From NCBI RefSeq assembly GCF_000315015.1, contig NZ_BAEP01000030.1, positions 98,914 through 162,913 on the forward strand: a stretch of 64,000 nucleotides of DNA, in the 5' to 3' direction. The position numbers and the translations under genes were made by a program. Shown here one piece after another: positions 45,699 through 56,284 of this stretch (position 1 is its first letter; each line of letters opens with the position of its first letter). This DNA comes from Paraglaciecola mesophila KMM 241. GTDB taxonomy: Bacteria > Pseudomonadota > Gammaproteobacteria > Enterobacterales > Alteromonadaceae. A model generated the notes under the pieces. It worked only from the letters and a program-made list of their open reading frames with translations, was not told where the DNA came from and searched no databases.

Positions 45699-47837
45699 CT
45701 ACTCGTCTAAGCCTCGGCGTTTTAATAACGCATCTGTGCTGGGCTTGCTGCCGCGAAAATCGAGGTAGTCTTGCATCAAATCTTGGCTGTTACCCATGGA
45801 TAGCACCCGACTACGGAATTTGTCGCCGTTATCACGGTTTAAACCGCCATGCTCAGCCATATAGGCAAAGGCATCAGCTGCAAATACTTCAGTCCATAAG
45901 TAGGCGTAATATCCCGCAGAATAGCCACCGGCAAACGCATGGCTAAAGTAGGCAGATTTATAGCGTGGTGGCACTGGCGCGTAATCAATACCGTGTTTAG
46001 CCAACGCTTTTTGTTCAAAATCAGCCACGTCTGTGATCTTGGTACCGGCCGGGATTGAATGCCATTCCATATCCAGCAAAGCGGACGCTAAATACTCAGT
46101 GGTATCAAACCCTTGGTTGAAGTGATGGGCAGCCAGGAGCTTCTCTAATAAGTCGTTTGGGATCGCTTCCCCCGTCTGATAATGCTTGGCATAATGAGCA
46201 ATTACCTCTGGGTCGATGTCCCAATCTTCATTGAACTGAGACGGGAACTCCACAAAGTCACGTGCTGTTGAGGTGCCCGCCAAGGTTGGGTATTTCACCT
46301 GAGAAAATAGCCCGTGTGCGGCGTGTCCAAACTCGTGAAACAAGGTGGTCACTTCATCAAAGGTTAGCAGTGTCGGCTGACCAGCGGCGGGTTTAGGGAT
46401 GTTGAGTACATTGTACACAACGGGCTTTTGACCGAGCAGGTCGCTTTGGGTGACAAACTCGTCCATCCATGCGCCGCCACCTTTGCCTTCGCGGGCATAA
46501 GGGTCAAAGTAGAACAGGCCAATGCTGCTACCGTCTTCATTAAACACTTCAAAGGCTTGCACATCTTCTTGGTATACCGGCAAATCTTCACGGGCTTTAA
46601 AGGTAATGCCGTACAGTTTTTGCATCGCAAAGAAAAGGCCATCATTCAGTACACGCTCAAGTTCGAAATAAGGCTTAATTGTACTCTCATCGAGATCGTA
46701 TTTCGCCTTGCGTACTTTCTCACTATAAAACGCCCAATCCCATGGTTGTACAGCAAAATTTTTGCCATCAGCTTTGATTTGCTGTTGAACGGCTTGCGCC
46801 TCTGTTTGCGCTTTTGCGACCGCTTTAGGCGCTAAATCGTCGAGTATTTCGTAAACTGCCGCTGGGGTTTTAGCCATTTGGTCAGCCGTTACATAGGCCG
46901 CCCAGGTTGGGTAACCTAACAGCTGTGCTTTTTGTGCCCGCAGCTCAGCAAGTTTGATAAGCACTGGACCGTTACTGGCCATGGCGCGATGCGCAGATGC
47001 TTGCCAAATCTTTTTACGTAGATCGCGATTTGCTAAGCTGCCAAGAATGGGTTGACGAGTGGTGTTCACAAGCGTGATCAAGTAACCGTCTTTGCCCGCT
47101 TCTTTTGCCGCGCTCGCAAGGGTCGCTATTTCAGCGTCAGACAAACCACGTAGTTGGCTTTTATCGGCAACGAGAATGGTGTCTTGTTTGAACGACTTGA
47201 GTAAGTTTTGTGAAAACTCAGTGGCCAAGCTTGAAAGTTGACCATTGATCTCGCGCACGGTTGCTTTGTCGGCGTCGCTGAGTTTTGCCCCTGCGCGCAC
47301 AAATTTCTGGTAGTAGTGTTCAACTAAGCGCTGATCGATGGAATTTAGTGAAGCTTTGTCAGAATAAATGCTTTGAATGCGGGCAAATAGTTTCGCATCA
47401 AGATAAATGTTGTCATCGTGCGCGGTGAGCTTAGGGCCCATCTGTGCTTCGATGCGCTGATAGTCATCGTTGGAGATCACGCTTGATAGGTTGTAAAAAA
47501 CTTTGCTGACGCGCGTTAATAGAGCGCCTGATTTTTCCATGGCCACAATAGTATTATCAAATGTAGGCGTCGCTGGGTTGTCAGTAATACTAGCGATTTC
47601 GATATTGTGCTGTTCTATGCCGGCTGCAAAAGCGGGTTCGTAGTCGGCCATGGTGAGCTTATCGAATTGCGGTGCTTGATACGTCAACGAACTTTTATTA
47701 AACAATACATTGCTGGTGGATGTTGCCATGGCTTTAGCTTGCTCTGTGTTGGTTTGTTGGTGATTGACCACGTTAGTTGAACAGGCACCTAGCACCAAGG
47801 TGGCACCTACGGCGGCGGCGATAATTGATATACGCAT
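45699..47837 (-). CDS. Lipoprotein M3 family oligopeptidase (Dcp-like)
   Basis: The 712-residue zinc metallopeptidase has a lipobox VLGAC with Cys19 and the active site FHEFGHAAHGLFS. Other M3 features are AKTPAAVYEILDDLAPKAVA, GLFYFDPYAREGKGGGAWMD and a C-terminal YSAGYYAYLWTEVFAADAF. It resembles peptidyl-dipeptidase Dcp, which removes dipeptides from peptide C-termini, but is lipid-anchored, so it likely faces the periplasm. It is monocistronic and convergent with the M20 gene. Confidence 0.93.
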   Translation of the reverse strand: MRISIIAAAVGATLVLGACSTNVVNHQQTNTEQAKAMATSTSNVLFNKSSLTYQAPQFDKLTMADYEPAFAAGIEQHNIEIASITDNPATPTFDNTIVAMEKSGALLTRVSKVFYNLSSVISNDDYQRIEAQMGPKLTAHDDNIYLDAKLFARIQSIYSDKASLNSIDQRLVEHYYQKFVRAGAKLSDADKATVREINGQLSSLATEFSQNLLKSFKQDTILVADKSQLRGLSDAEIATLASAAKEAGKDGYLITLVNTTRQPILGSLANRDLRKKIWQASAHRAMASNGPVLIKLAELRAQKAQLLGYPTWAAYVTADQMAKTPAAVYEILDDLAPKAVAKAQTEAQAVQQQIKADGKNFAVQPWDWAFYSEKVRKAKYDLDESTIKPYFELERVLNDGLFFAMQKLYGITFKAREDLPVYQEDVQAFEVFNEDGSSIGLFYFDPYAREGKGGGAWMDEFVTQSDLLGQKPVVYNVLNIPKPAAGQPTLLTFDEVTTLFHEFGHAAHGLFSQVKYPTLAGTSTARDFVEFPSQFNEDWDIDPEVIAHYAKHYQTGEAIPNDLLEKLLAAHHFNQGFDTTEYLASALLDMEWHSIPAGTKITDVADFEQKALAKHGIDYAPVPPRYKSAYFSHAFAGGYSAGYYAYLWTEVFAADAFAYMAEHGGLNRDNGDKFRSRVLSMGNSQDLMQDYLDFRGSKPSTDALLKRRGLDE

Positions 47838-48174
47838 TGAAACTCCATAATATTAATAATATGCCAAGCCCAAAATGGCTGAAAAAACTGAAAATAAAAA
47901 CTGAAAACAACAGGCATATAAGACTCGGCTACTCTATCAAGCGTTGCCCAGTGCTAACAATGCTTTCAGGCCCGGTAATGCTGAGGTTTATCGCAAATAG
48001 GCTCACTAAAGTGCGAGCAATTGTAACAAGTGTGACTGATGTAACATTTGGGCCCTAATATGCTGTTTCAGATGGTTTTGCGTACCTTATTGTCAGCCTG
48101 CTGAATTGTCTTTAAGCTTATCCCCTGGAACTTACTCTATTTTCATATTTGCTGCCCGAGGGACGCCACCTTAC

Positions 48175-49113
48175 ATGCCGATCCAATCACTGCTGTTTGC
48201 CGTTGAAGTGACTTTACCCATCAGTTTATTAATTGTGCTGGGGATCGTATTCAAGCGCATCCGCTGGATAAACGAAGAATTTGCCATTATTGGCTCACGG
48301 CTGGTATTTAACGTGACCTTACCTTGCTTGCTGTTCGTCAATATTGCCAAAACCGACTTGAGCGTGACCACGCCTACTTACTTGTTAGTGTTTGCGGCGA
48401 TAGCAACTACCGTCACGTTTTTGTTGTTTAATTTAATCGCCTTGAAGATTAGGCGCAAAGAGGCTCGAGGTGCATTCGCGCAAGGTGCGTGCAGGGGCAA
48501 TATGGCGATTATCGGTTTGGCCCTGTCGGTTAGCGCATTTGGCGAGACCGCTCAGGCGTTGGCGTCCATGTATTTAGCGGCCATTGTCATATTGTATAAC
48601 GTGTATTCCATTTTAACTCTGTATTACCACCAAGCAGCCACAGCTTCATTGAAATTAGTCAGCTTAAGTGTGATCAAAAACCCGTTAGCGATTGCCATTG
48701 CGCTAGCCATATTGGTTGCCCTTGTGCCTATTCCTCTGCCTGATTTACTGTACGAATCTGGCAGTTATCTAGCGCAAATGACGTTACCTTTAGCGCTGTT
48801 ATGCGTAGGCGCATCTATTCGATTACAAGAATTTAAAGCGTCTAAGTTGCTGTATATCGCTATTGCCAGCAAGATTGTGTTTATCCCGCTGTTCACGACT
48901 GTTATTGGCTATTATTGTGGGCTTAAGAATGAAGAGTTAGGGGTGTTGTATATCATGATGGCCACACCCACCGCAGCGGCTGCTTACCCAATGGTACGCG
49001 CGATTGGTGGTGACCATCATCTTACTGCTGCGATTATCGCTGGCAGTACCTTGTTCTCGATGTTTACCACCACCCTTGGGTTGTTTTTACTGCACCTGCT
49101 GAGCTGGGTTTGA
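48175..49113 (+). CDS. AEC family transporter
   Basis: The 312-residue inner-membrane protein has about ten hydrophobic helices in two halves. It begins MPIQSLLFAVEVTLPISLLI, with the conserved RLVFNVTLPCLLFVNIA and QMTLPLALLCVGASIRLQ of the auxin efflux carrier (AEC) family. Bacterial members move dicarboxylates or other organic anions. The substrate here is unknown. ATG 48175 is chosen over the TTG at 48106 because it starts at the first helix. GAGGGA lies about 14 bases upstream. Confidence 0.85.
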   Translation: MPIQSLLFAVEVTLPISLLIVLGIVFKRIRWINEEFAIIGSRLVFNVTLPCLLFVNIAKTDLSVTTPTYLLVFAAIATTVTFLLFNLIALKIRRKEARGAFAQGACRGNMAIIGLALSVSAFGETAQALASMYLAAIVILYNVYSILTLYYHQAATASLKLVSLSVIKNPLAIAIALAILVALVPIPLPDLLYESGSYLAQMTLPLALLCVGASIRLQEFKASKLLYIAIASKIVFIPLFTTVIGYYCGLKNEELGVLYIMMATPTAAAAYPMVRAIGGDHHLTAAIIAGSTLFSMFTTTLGLFLLHLLSWV

Positions 49114-49144
49114 GCAGATGCGGGTAGTGTCTGTATTAACTTCA

Positions 49145-49747
49145 TTAGGCTTGCACCGCTTTTAAAATGATAGGCGTCAAAGACTCTGGCAACGCCACTT
49201 TACCCGCCAACACAAACGCGTGTGCATCATCTGACATCTTCATCCAGGTTTTGCGAATAATATCTATCCACTTTTGCTCAGTGTAGTCAGGATGCTTGGC
49301 GGCAAATGCCAGCATATAGTGTTCAATGAAGACCAGACCCACCACGTCTTCTAGTAGTTGTGTATCTGGGTTTGATTTTATAGCGACTTTGGCCACAGCT
49401 TTTTTTGCTCTTGCAACGTCCGCTTCATCAAATCCCGCTTGCTGCATTACCTCAGCGACTTTATCAGCGTGAAAGGTGTACAAATCGCTGCGCCATTTAT
49501 GGTAACCCTGACGATCCATAGGGTAAGCGCTGCGCGGAGATTGCCAGCGCTGTATGTGTTGCCCGCGAATGGCCAGTTTGACCACGTGATCCGCATCGCT
49601 TCGATAGCGCTCTAACATGTTAGACATGCGTAAACTGTATAGCAGCTCTTTTGGCCAATCTTTGCCCTCGGCTTGTTCTATATTAGGATCTTCGCTGTTA
49701 GCGCTATCGATTAGATTGACGGCTTGTTCGTAAGCGGCTTGAGTCAT
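49145..49747 (-). CDS. DUF4202 protein
   Basis: The 200-residue soluble all-helical protein matches DUF4202: LIDSANSEDPN, PKELLYSLRMSNMLERY, LAIRGQHIQRWQSPRSAYPM, YHKWRSDLYTFHA and LEDVVGLVFIEHYM. The conserved His, Asp and Glu residues suggest a metal site, but no function is known to me. ATG 49747 has GGAG six bases upstream; the frame opens at 49789 without one. Confidence 0.9.
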   Translation of the reverse strand: MTQAAYEQAVNLIDSANSEDPNIEQAEGKDWPKELLYSLRMSNMLERYRSDADHVVKLAIRGQHIQRWQSPRSAYPMDRQGYHKWRSDLYTFHADKVAEVMQQAGFDEADVARAKKAVAKVAIKSNPDTQLLEDVVGLVFIEHYMLAFAAKHPDYTEQKWIDIIRKTWMKMSDDAHAFVLAGKVALPESLTPIILKAVQA

Positions 49748-49884
49748 GTGGGGCTCCATGGATGGATGAGAATAAGTACGGATAGACAATTTTCGCTATT
49801 TTAGCCTAAAGCGCATGGTTAATTATATGCTTATGTTGCAGTTATTACTGTGATAGCAGGGGGCATATTCGTAGGTGTTGTTTT

Positions 49885-50109
49885 GTGGCTAGAGGCAAAA
49901 AAGAGATTGTTTATTTGTGTGGCACTTTTTTTCATGGGGAGAGTGTAAGCAGTGTAATAAGCCAATTAGATACGAGCCAATTTTTACAGTACAGCGTTTC
50001 TCATATTGAAGGTAATACGAATATTGTTGCCACCAGTGATGCTCCGTTTTTCGGCTATGCCTGGGGATTGAATTTGATGGGCAAGCAACAGTACAACAGG
50101 CTTCGATAG
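49885..50109 (+). CDS. Doubtful small ORF of unknown function
   Basis: A 74-codon GTG-started frame begins RGKKEIVYLCGTFF. It has no clear ribosome binding site, no recognised domain, and ends shortly before the prolyl oligopeptidase terminator on the opposite strand. It may be noncoding. Confidence 0.25.
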   Translation: MARGKKEIVYLCGTFFHGESVSSVISQLDTSQFLQYSVSHIEGNTNIVATSDAPFFGYAWGLNLMGKQQYNRLR

Positions 50110-50131
50110 TAAAGCAGTAAGCCATAATAGA

Positions 50132-50168
50132 AAAAGCCAAAACAGCGGGTTAGCATGTTTTGGCTTTT
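50132..50168 (-). terminator. Terminator of the prolyl oligopeptidase gene
   Basis: A perfect 13-bp stem AAAAGCCAAAACA/TGTTTTGGCTTTT with an 11-nt loop lies 16 bases after the stop codon on the minus strand and ends in a T-run there. Confidence 0.9.
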
Positions 50169-50183
50169 GAAGGTATAAGTTCG

Positions 50184-52358
50184 TTATTGCACCTTAATAC
50201 CCATGTTATAGAGGGTAAAACCAAAGATGTCAGCATACTGCTCTATGGTTTTGCTGATGGGCGTACCCGCACCGTGCCCCGCATTGGTTTCGATACGTAT
50301 CAACATAGGGTTAGGGCCTGTATTTTTGTCTTGCAGCTGGGCGGCAAACTTGAACGAATGAGCGGGGACCACGCGATCATCATGATCGCCGGTGGTAATA
50401 AGCGTGGCAGGGTAGTTAACGCCTCCACGCACATTTTGCACCGGTGAATAGGTCATCAAGTAATCAAACATTTCTTTGCTGTCTTCTGAGGTGCCGTAAT
50501 CGTAAGCCCAGCCAGCGCCTGCGGTAAAGGTATGATAACGCAGCATATCCAGCACACCTACAGCAGGCAGGGCGACTTTAAATAAGTCTGGGCGTTGAAG
50601 CATAGTGGCGCCTACCAGTAAACCACCATTTGATCCCCCGCGGATCGCCAAGTAATCAGCACTGGTGTAGTTTTGCTCGATTAAATACTCGGCTGCGGCG
50701 ATGAAGTCATCAAACACATTTCGCTTTTGCAATTTCGTGCCAGCGTCATGCCAGGCTTTACCGTATTCACCGCCGCCGCGCAAATTCGGTACCGCGTAAA
50801 CACCCCCTTGTTCAAGCCATGCGGCATTGACACTACTGAAAGCGGGTTGCAAGCTGATGTTAAAACCGCCATAGCCATAAAGCATGGTTGGGTTGGTGCC
50901 ATCCAGTTTTAGGCCTTTTTTATGGGTAATGATCATAGGGACTTTGGTGCCGTCTTTAGACGTATAAAAGACCTGTTTAGATTCATAAGCGTCGCTGTCA
51001 AAATTCGCTTTCGACTTTAAATAAACCGATGATTCGCCGCTTTCCACATTGAGGCTAAAAATGGTGCTAGGCGTTTTATAATTGGTGAAGCTGTAGTACA
51101 AGGTTTGTTGGTCTTTTTTGCCATCGAACCCACTGGCAGTGCCCACCCCTGGCAACGTGATTTCTCGCACCAGCTTAGCGCTCATATCAAGCTGCTTCAC
51201 ATTTGAAATAGCGTCAACCATGTAGCTGGCAAAAATGTATCCGCCGCCGGTGGATACGTCTAATACGTTGTCGGTTTGGGCAATAAAATCCTGCCAGTTT
51301 TTAGGCTGTGGCTGACTCGCATCAACAGAGACCACACGCTTATTCGGCGCATCTAAATTAGTCACAAACAACAAGGTGCTACCTTCATTATCCAGCAGGT
51401 TTGTGTCTGAATCTGTGTTTTCTAAGATAGTCACCAAAGGACTATCTGGTTTACTTAAATCTTTTAAATACAGTTTGTTACCTGAGGTGGAAACCGCAGC
51501 ACTGATTAATAGATAGCGGTTATCTTCGGTCACTTGGCCTGACACATAGCGATTTTTTTGCTCATCAGTACCGCCAAAAACAAGAGTGTCTTGGGTTTGT
51601 TTATCGTTTAAACGATGGAAATAGAGTTTGTGCTGGTCCGTTTTCGCAGACAGCTCGCTACCCTCTGGTTTGTCATAGCTTGAATAATAAAAACCTTCAT
51701 TACCTAACCAAGATATGCCGCTGAATTTGATGTCTTTTAGGGTTTCGCTAACAGGCTGCATGGTTTCAACATCAATCGTTATCGCTTTGCGCCAGTCGCT
51801 GCCGCCTTCTGAAATCAAATAAGTAACTAAACTACCGTCTTTTGAAAAATCGATGCTGGCCAAAGAGGTCGTGCCATCTTCACTAAATGAGTTGGGATCT
51901 AAAAATACCTGAGCTTCACCATCGTCCAATTGGCGATATAATACCGCTTGGTTTTGCAAGCCGTCGTTCTTGAAGAAGTAGGTATATTTGCCTTCTTTGA
52001 AAGGGGCGCCAACTTTTTCGTAGTCAAGCAACACTTTCAGGCGCTCTTTTAATTTGTCGCGTGAAGGTACTTGCGCTAAATAGGCTTGGGTAACGGCATT
52101 TTCAGCTTGTACCCACTGCTCGGTTTCGCTGCTCATATCGTCTTCTAACCAGCGGTAAGGGTCGGCCACTTGCTTGCCGAAGTAGGTGTCGGTCACGTCA
52201 CCTTTTTGCGTTTTTGGATAAGATAAGTTCATTTCTTGTAGTTGGTTACTCGTAGTAGAAGTATTCATTGTCGCTGAGGTTTGGTTGGTAGAAAGGTTCG
52301 CGTTGCTACAACCCATAAGTAGTGCGCTGATACTGACTGCGATAAGCGTTAATTTCAT
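50184..52358 (-). CDS. Lipoprotein prolyl oligopeptidase (S9A)
   Basis: The 724-residue serine peptidase has the lipobox LLMGC with Cys17. A seven-bladed propeller ([18 protein letters not shown] at its start) is followed by the hydrolase domain. The nucleophile is in [13 protein letters not shown], the Asp in [11 protein letters not shown] and the His in NAGHGAGTP. It cleaves after proline in short peptides. The lipid anchor points to a periplasmic site, unlike cytosolic prolyl oligopeptidases. It pairs functionally with the M3 peptidase in peptide use. Confidence 0.94.
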   Translation of the reverse strand: MKLTLIAVSISALLMGCSNANLSTNQTSATMNTSTTSNQLQEMNLSYPKTQKGDVTDTYFGKQVADPYRWLEDDMSSETEQWVQAENAVTQAYLAQVPSRDKLKERLKVLLDYEKVGAPFKEGKYTYFFKNDGLQNQAVLYRQLDDGEAQVFLDPNSFSEDGTTSLASIDFSKDGSLVTYLISEGGSDWRKAITIDVETMQPVSETLKDIKFSGISWLGNEGFYYSSYDKPEGSELSAKTDQHKLYFHRLNDKQTQDTLVFGGTDEQKNRYVSGQVTEDNRYLLISAAVSTSGNKLYLKDLSKPDSPLVTILENTDSDTNLLDNEGSTLLFVTNLDAPNKRVVSVDASQPQPKNWQDFIAQTDNVLDVSTGGGYIFASYMVDAISNVKQLDMSAKLVREITLPGVGTASGFDGKKDQQTLYYSFTNYKTPSTIFSLNVESGESSVYLKSKANFDSDAYESKQVFYTSKDGTKVPMIITHKKGLKLDGTNPTMLYGYGGFNISLQPAFSSVNAAWLEQGGVYAVPNLRGGGEYGKAWHDAGTKLQKRNVFDDFIAAAEYLIEQNYTSADYLAIRGGSNGGLLVGATMLQRPDLFKVALPAVGVLDMLRYHTFTAGAGWAYDYGTSEDSKEMFDYLMTYSPVQNVRGGVNYPATLITTGDHDDRVVPAHSFKFAAQLQDKNTGPNPMLIRIETNAGHGAGTPISKTIEQYADIFGFTLYNMGIKVQ

Positions 52359-52699
52359 TTATTTAACCTGATATATGTCGTTTTTATAAGTAGTGATGCG
52401 TCTTTTTGTGCGCATTGTTCACTGATAATACCTTAATCTACACCTCTATGATAAACCTCAAACTGTGTCTAAAAATGTATAAGTAATACTTATTTATATA
52501 AATTAGATTTGATAATAGTTAAAAAAAACAAATGCTTATGTAAAATACTGAGTGACAATTATTTACATTTGATTTACATTGGGCTTGTTCGGCGAGCGAA
52601 ATGAGCTGAACAGCGGCGGAATAGTCGAGGTATTAAGAGCACAATTAAGAAGGCGAACCTACCTCGACGCCTTTCTCTTTCTTCTTGGTATGTAACATC
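52359..52699. promoter_or_regulatory. Structured divergent region upstream of the GMC oxidoreductase gene
   Basis: The AT-rich left half includes the perfect palindrome ATAAGTA-A-TACTTAT (52479-52493), a candidate operator. The right half has three potential hairpins: TGTTCGGC/GCTGAACA (about 52586-52613, one mismatch), GTCGAGGTA/TACCTCGAC (52624-52668) and AAGGCG/CGCCTT (52650-52673). The last two share a base and enclose one another, so they could be alternative structures. Confidence 0.5.
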
Positions 52700-54316
52700 A
52701 TGTCTTCAGCAAATGTTTCCTCTTTTGATTTTGTCATTGTGGGCGCGGGTTCAGCAGGATGCGCGTTAGCCGCACGCTTGACTGAAAATAGTCAGTATCG
52801 GGTGTGTCTTGTTGAAGCGGGTGGTCAAGACAGCAATCCAATGATCCATATTCCTTTCGGGCTATCCCTATTATCTCGCTTTAAAAATATTAATTGGAAT
52901 TACAATACGGCGCCTCAGCCTAAATTGAATAACCGAGCCTTGTTTTGGCCAAGGGGGAAAACCTTAGGCGGCTCTAGCGCTATTAATGCGATGTGTTATG
53001 TGCGCGGCGTTCCCCAAGATTATGATCGCTGGCAACAACAGGGTGCTTTAGGTTGGAACTGGGACGCCGTGCTGCCCTATTTTAAGAAATCTGAAGACCA
53101 ACAGCGTGGCGCCGATGCCTATCATGGTACGGGCGGCCCTTTGAGTGTGGCCGACTTACGCTTTGTAAACCCTATGTCGCAGACCTTTGTTGACGCGGCT
53201 AATAATGTCGACTTGCCTGTTAGCGAAGACTTTAACGGCACCCAGCATGAGGGATTGGGAATATATCAAGTTACGCATAAAAATGGGCAGCGCTGCTCTA
53301 GTGCGAAAGGCTATTTAGCACTAGCACAAAATCGCGAAAATTTTACTTTGATAACACATGCGCTGGTCGAAAAGGTCATTGTCAAAGACGGCCGAGCAAC
53401 AGGGCTGACTTTACGAATTAATCACAAGTTACACGTGCTCAACGCTACCAAAGAGGTGCTGCTTTGTGCGGGGGCAATCAATTCACCGCAGCTGTTGATG
53501 CTATCGGGGATTGGCCCCAGGCAACATTTAGAGGACAAGGGTATCGAGGTATTAAAGGATTTGCCCGGGGTCGGTCAAAATTTGCAGGACCATCTCGATG
53601 CGATCATTCAGTACCGCTGCCAATCGAAACACAGTTATGCCATTTCATTAGGTAAGTTGCCACGTTATGTGAAGGCGGCTTTTCGCTATTGGCGCAAGCG
53701 TAACGACATTCTTTCGTCAAATATTGCCGAAGCCGGTGGGTTTGTAAAAAGTCAGTTCGCTAGTTCATTGCCAGACATTCAATACCATTTCTTACCGGCT
53801 ATTTTACAAGATCATGGTCGACAGACTGCATTTGGTTACGGCTTTGGTTTGCACGTGTGTAATTTGTATCCTAAAAGCCGAGGGGAGATTACGCTTGCTT
53901 CAAGCGACCCTGCCGAGCCTGCGGTGATTGACCCGTGTTATTTGTCACACCCTGATGACCAAAACGTGATGATCGATGGCATTAGACAAGGCCGAGAGAT
54001 TTTACAGTCTCGAGGGTTTTATGACTATCAAGGTGAAGAAGTGAAGCCTGGAGCTGCAATGCAAAGTGATGAACAATTATTAGCGTTTTTAAGAGCGAAT
54101 GCAGAAACGATTTATCACCCGGTAGGTACATGCAAAATGGGCGCAGACACCGATGATATGGCTGTGGTAGACAATCAATTAAACGTGCGCGGTGTAGTGG
54201 GTCTAAGGGTGGTTGATGCATCAGTCATACCCAGCTTAATGGGTGGGAATACCAATGCACCAACAATTATGATTGCTGAGCGTGCTGCGGATTTTATAAA
54301 ACAGCATCATCGATAG
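52700..54316 (+). CDS. GMC family FAD-dependent oxidoreductase
   Basis: The 538-residue flavoprotein of the glucose-methanol-choline family starts with the FAD-binding FVIVGAGSAGCALAARL and has WPRGKTLGGSSAINAMCYVR, LCAGAINSPQLLMLSGIG, LPGVGQNLQDH and the catalytic HPVGTCKMG. It resembles choline or alcohol dehydrogenases. The substrate is not clear, and neighbouring genes do not point to betaine synthesis. ATG 52700 starts the FAD domain cleanly; the TTG at 52685 is less likely. No strong ribosome binding site is visible, which may matter for the structured leader. Confidence 0.92.
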   Translation: MSSANVSSFDFVIVGAGSAGCALAARLTENSQYRVCLVEAGGQDSNPMIHIPFGLSLLSRFKNINWNYNTAPQPKLNNRALFWPRGKTLGGSSAINAMCYVRGVPQDYDRWQQQGALGWNWDAVLPYFKKSEDQQRGADAYHGTGGPLSVADLRFVNPMSQTFVDAANNVDLPVSEDFNGTQHEGLGIYQVTHKNGQRCSSAKGYLALAQNRENFTLITHALVEKVIVKDGRATGLTLRINHKLHVLNATKEVLLCAGAINSPQLLMLSGIGPRQHLEDKGIEVLKDLPGVGQNLQDHLDAIIQYRCQSKHSYAISLGKLPRYVKAAFRYWRKRNDILSSNIAEAGGFVKSQFASSLPDIQYHFLPAILQDHGRQTAFGYGFGLHVCNLYPKSRGEITLASSDPAEPAVIDPCYLSHPDDQNVMIDGIRQGREILQSRGFYDYQGEEVKPGAAMQSDEQLLAFLRANAETIYHPVGTCKMGADTDDMAVVDNQLNVRGVVGLRVVDASVIPSLMGGNTNAPTIMIAERAADFIKQHHR

Positions 54317-54320
54317 GCGC

Positions 54321-55091
54321 TTAGGGCCGCTTTTTAGCTTTGAGAAGTGTTGTGTTCAGCTTACGACGTTTCTGGCGCATCTTTTTTTCTATCTGGGGTA
54401 ACAAGGCCGCATGCTTTTTGTGTATCACATGGTAAAGAAAGATATTTCTTAATTTTACCATTTGCATCCCTTTAGGAATGATTTGCCGCTCGTCAATCAT
54501 AAATGTGGCATATTTTACTTCCCCCGAATGAAGCATTTCAACGGTATTCTTGATGACTTCATCTTTTAGCAGGTTAGCCCGAATATCCACATCTTTGAGG
54601 TACCCCAAAGCTCTTTCATTGGTGAGCAGGGTATTCTTACTGTTGTTCAATACTGCTCTATCACACTGTATATCTGGAAGGCACAGTAAAACTAATGTGG
54701 CGCGTACTAACTCGGGTGTAACCAGAATAACATTATCAAATGTAGTCACTACTCTGCCTAGTCGATAGGCGTCTCCATCGACTTTACCTTCGCTTAGCAG
54801 TGATATGCCTGTTAATGCGGGTGTGGCAATGCTCTTAACGTTAAATCCAAGTTCTGTGTATATCTCTTGGATTACTTTTAGGTACGGCTCTGCACCCGGA
54901 TACTCAACATAGCTAAGGATGAATTGCTCTTTGAATGGGTTGACTTTAACCGCCTGGATAATCGGCGCTTGTTGTGTGGCTGGGTCTACTTCAGTGGCAG
55001 TATCAGGAGTAATTGCATTCGCAAACGCAAAAACACTCATCAGGGTTAACCCGAAAAGTAAGATTGCGCGTTGTAGCTGGTTGAAATTCAT
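54321..55091 (-). CDS. Periplasmic solute-binding-like protein
   Basis: The 256-residue protein has a signal peptide (AILLFGLTLMSVFAFANA) from ATG 55091. A region similar to SBP_bac_3/amino-acid-binding-like proteins follows: PGAEPYLKVIQEIYTELGFN, LLSEGKVDGDAYRLGR and EMLHSGEVKYATFMIDE. The C-terminus is strongly basic (KKMRQKRRKLN). A longer frame to 55220 would add another hydrophobic N-terminal segment. No transport genes are adjacent, so it may be a stand-alone sensor-like binding protein. It ends four bases after the GMC gene, convergent. Confidence 0.75.
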   Translation of the reverse strand: MNFNQLQRAILLFGLTLMSVFAFANAITPDTATEVDPATQQAPIIQAVKVNPFKEQFILSYVEYPGAEPYLKVIQEIYTELGFNVKSIATPALTGISLLSEGKVDGDAYRLGRVVTTFDNVILVTPELVRATLVLLCLPDIQCDRAVLNNSKNTLLTNERALGYLKDVDIRANLLKDEVIKNTVEMLHSGEVKYATFMIDERQIIPKGMQMVKLRNIFLYHVIHKKHAALLPQIEKKMRQKRRKLNTTLLKAKKRP

Positions 55092-55373
55092 AAATTTAGG
55101 CAATGTAAGATTTGAGTGAACTGGAGCATCGGCTGCCTTCTGGAGGCTCGATGCATAATAGCGTAAAAGGCAGAGGGAAAATGCTGTTATTAGACAGATA
55201 GTGATGTAAATCAAATTCATACAGAGTGAACTCTTCTGATTAGCATATTATTTAAACGATACAGTGATGAATTGAGCTGATCGTAAAAGTAACTTATATA
55301 TTTTACACATCGTTGTGACTTATATTGATGTATTCACGTCTATTAGACTCATTCAACCAAAGAAGAAAAAATA

Positions 55374-56282
55374 ATGAAAATCGCGATTTTATCTCGTAAC
55401 AAAAAGCTGTATTCCACTCGTCGTTTACAAGAAGCTGCTTTGGCCCGCGGCCACGAAGTCGACATCATAGATACGTTGCATTGCTATATGGATATTTCAA
55501 GTAACAAGCCCTCTGTGCGCTTTAAAGGTGAACCTTTACCTCAATATGATGCGATTATTCCACGTATAGGTGCATCGGTAACCTTTTACGGCACAGCAGT
55601 AGTGCGTCAGTTTGAAATGATGGGCAGTTTTAGTGTCAACGAATCTGTCGCTATCAGTCGTTCACGAGATAAATTACGATCTATGCAATTACTCTCACGT
55701 AAAGGCATCGGCCTGCCGCGTACTGGTTTTGCTCATAGCCCTGATAACATTAAAGATTTGATTGCTAACGTCGGCGGTGCGCCAGTAGTGATAAAATTAC
55801 TGGAAGGCACGCAAGGTATAGGCGTGGTTTTAGCAGATACCAACAAAGCTGCGGAGAGTATTGTTGAAGCCTTTATGGGCATAAAAGCCAACATTTTGGT
55901 GCAGGAATACATTAAAGAGGCGGGCGGAGCTGACATACGCTGTTTCGTGGTTGGCGGTAAAGTGGTTGCAGCCATGAAGCGCCAAGGCGCACCGGGTGAG
56001 TTTCGTTCAAACTTGCACCGAGGTGGTAGCGCAACGTTGGTTAAGTTAACGGCTGTTGAACGCGCCACTGCCGTAGCCGCTGCGGGCGCGATGGGCTTAA
56101 ATGTATGTGGTGTCGATTTACTGCGCTCAAGCCATGGCCCCGTTGTCATGGAGGTTAACTCTTCACCCGGACTTGAAGGGATTGAAGCGGCAACGTCGAA
56201 AGATGTGGCCAACATGATCATTGAATTTATAGAAAACAAAAAGTCTAAGCCTCACAGCACCAAGACTAGAGGTAATGGTTAA
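55374..56282 (+). CDS. rimK: RimK-type ATP-grasp ligase
   Basis: The 302-residue ATP-grasp enzyme is RimK, which adds glutamates to the C-terminus of ribosomal protein S6 in E. coli. Motifs are [76 protein letters not shown] and [14 protein letters not shown]. Two bases separate it from the next gene. The usual neighbour gene rimB was not seen. Confidence 0.95.
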   Translation: MKIAILSRNKKLYSTRRLQEAALARGHEVDIIDTLHCYMDISSNKPSVRFKGEPLPQYDAIIPRIGASVTFYGTAVVRQFEMMGSFSVNESVAISRSRDKLRSMQLLSRKGIGLPRTGFAHSPDNIKDLIANVGGAPVVIKLLEGTQGIGVVLADTNKAAESIVEAFMGIKANILVQEYIKEAGGADIRCFVVGGKVVAAMKRQGAPGEFRSNLHRGGSATLVKLTAVERATAVAAAGAMGLNVCGVDLLRSSHGPVVMEVNSSPGLEGIEAATSKDVANMIIEFIENKKSKPHSTKTRGNG

Positions 56283-56284
56283 TC

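Noticed and set aside
55733..56239. 168-codon minus-strand frame inside rimK
   Set aside because: It is antisense to the well-conserved ATP-grasp gene and has low-complexity content typical of a shadow frame.
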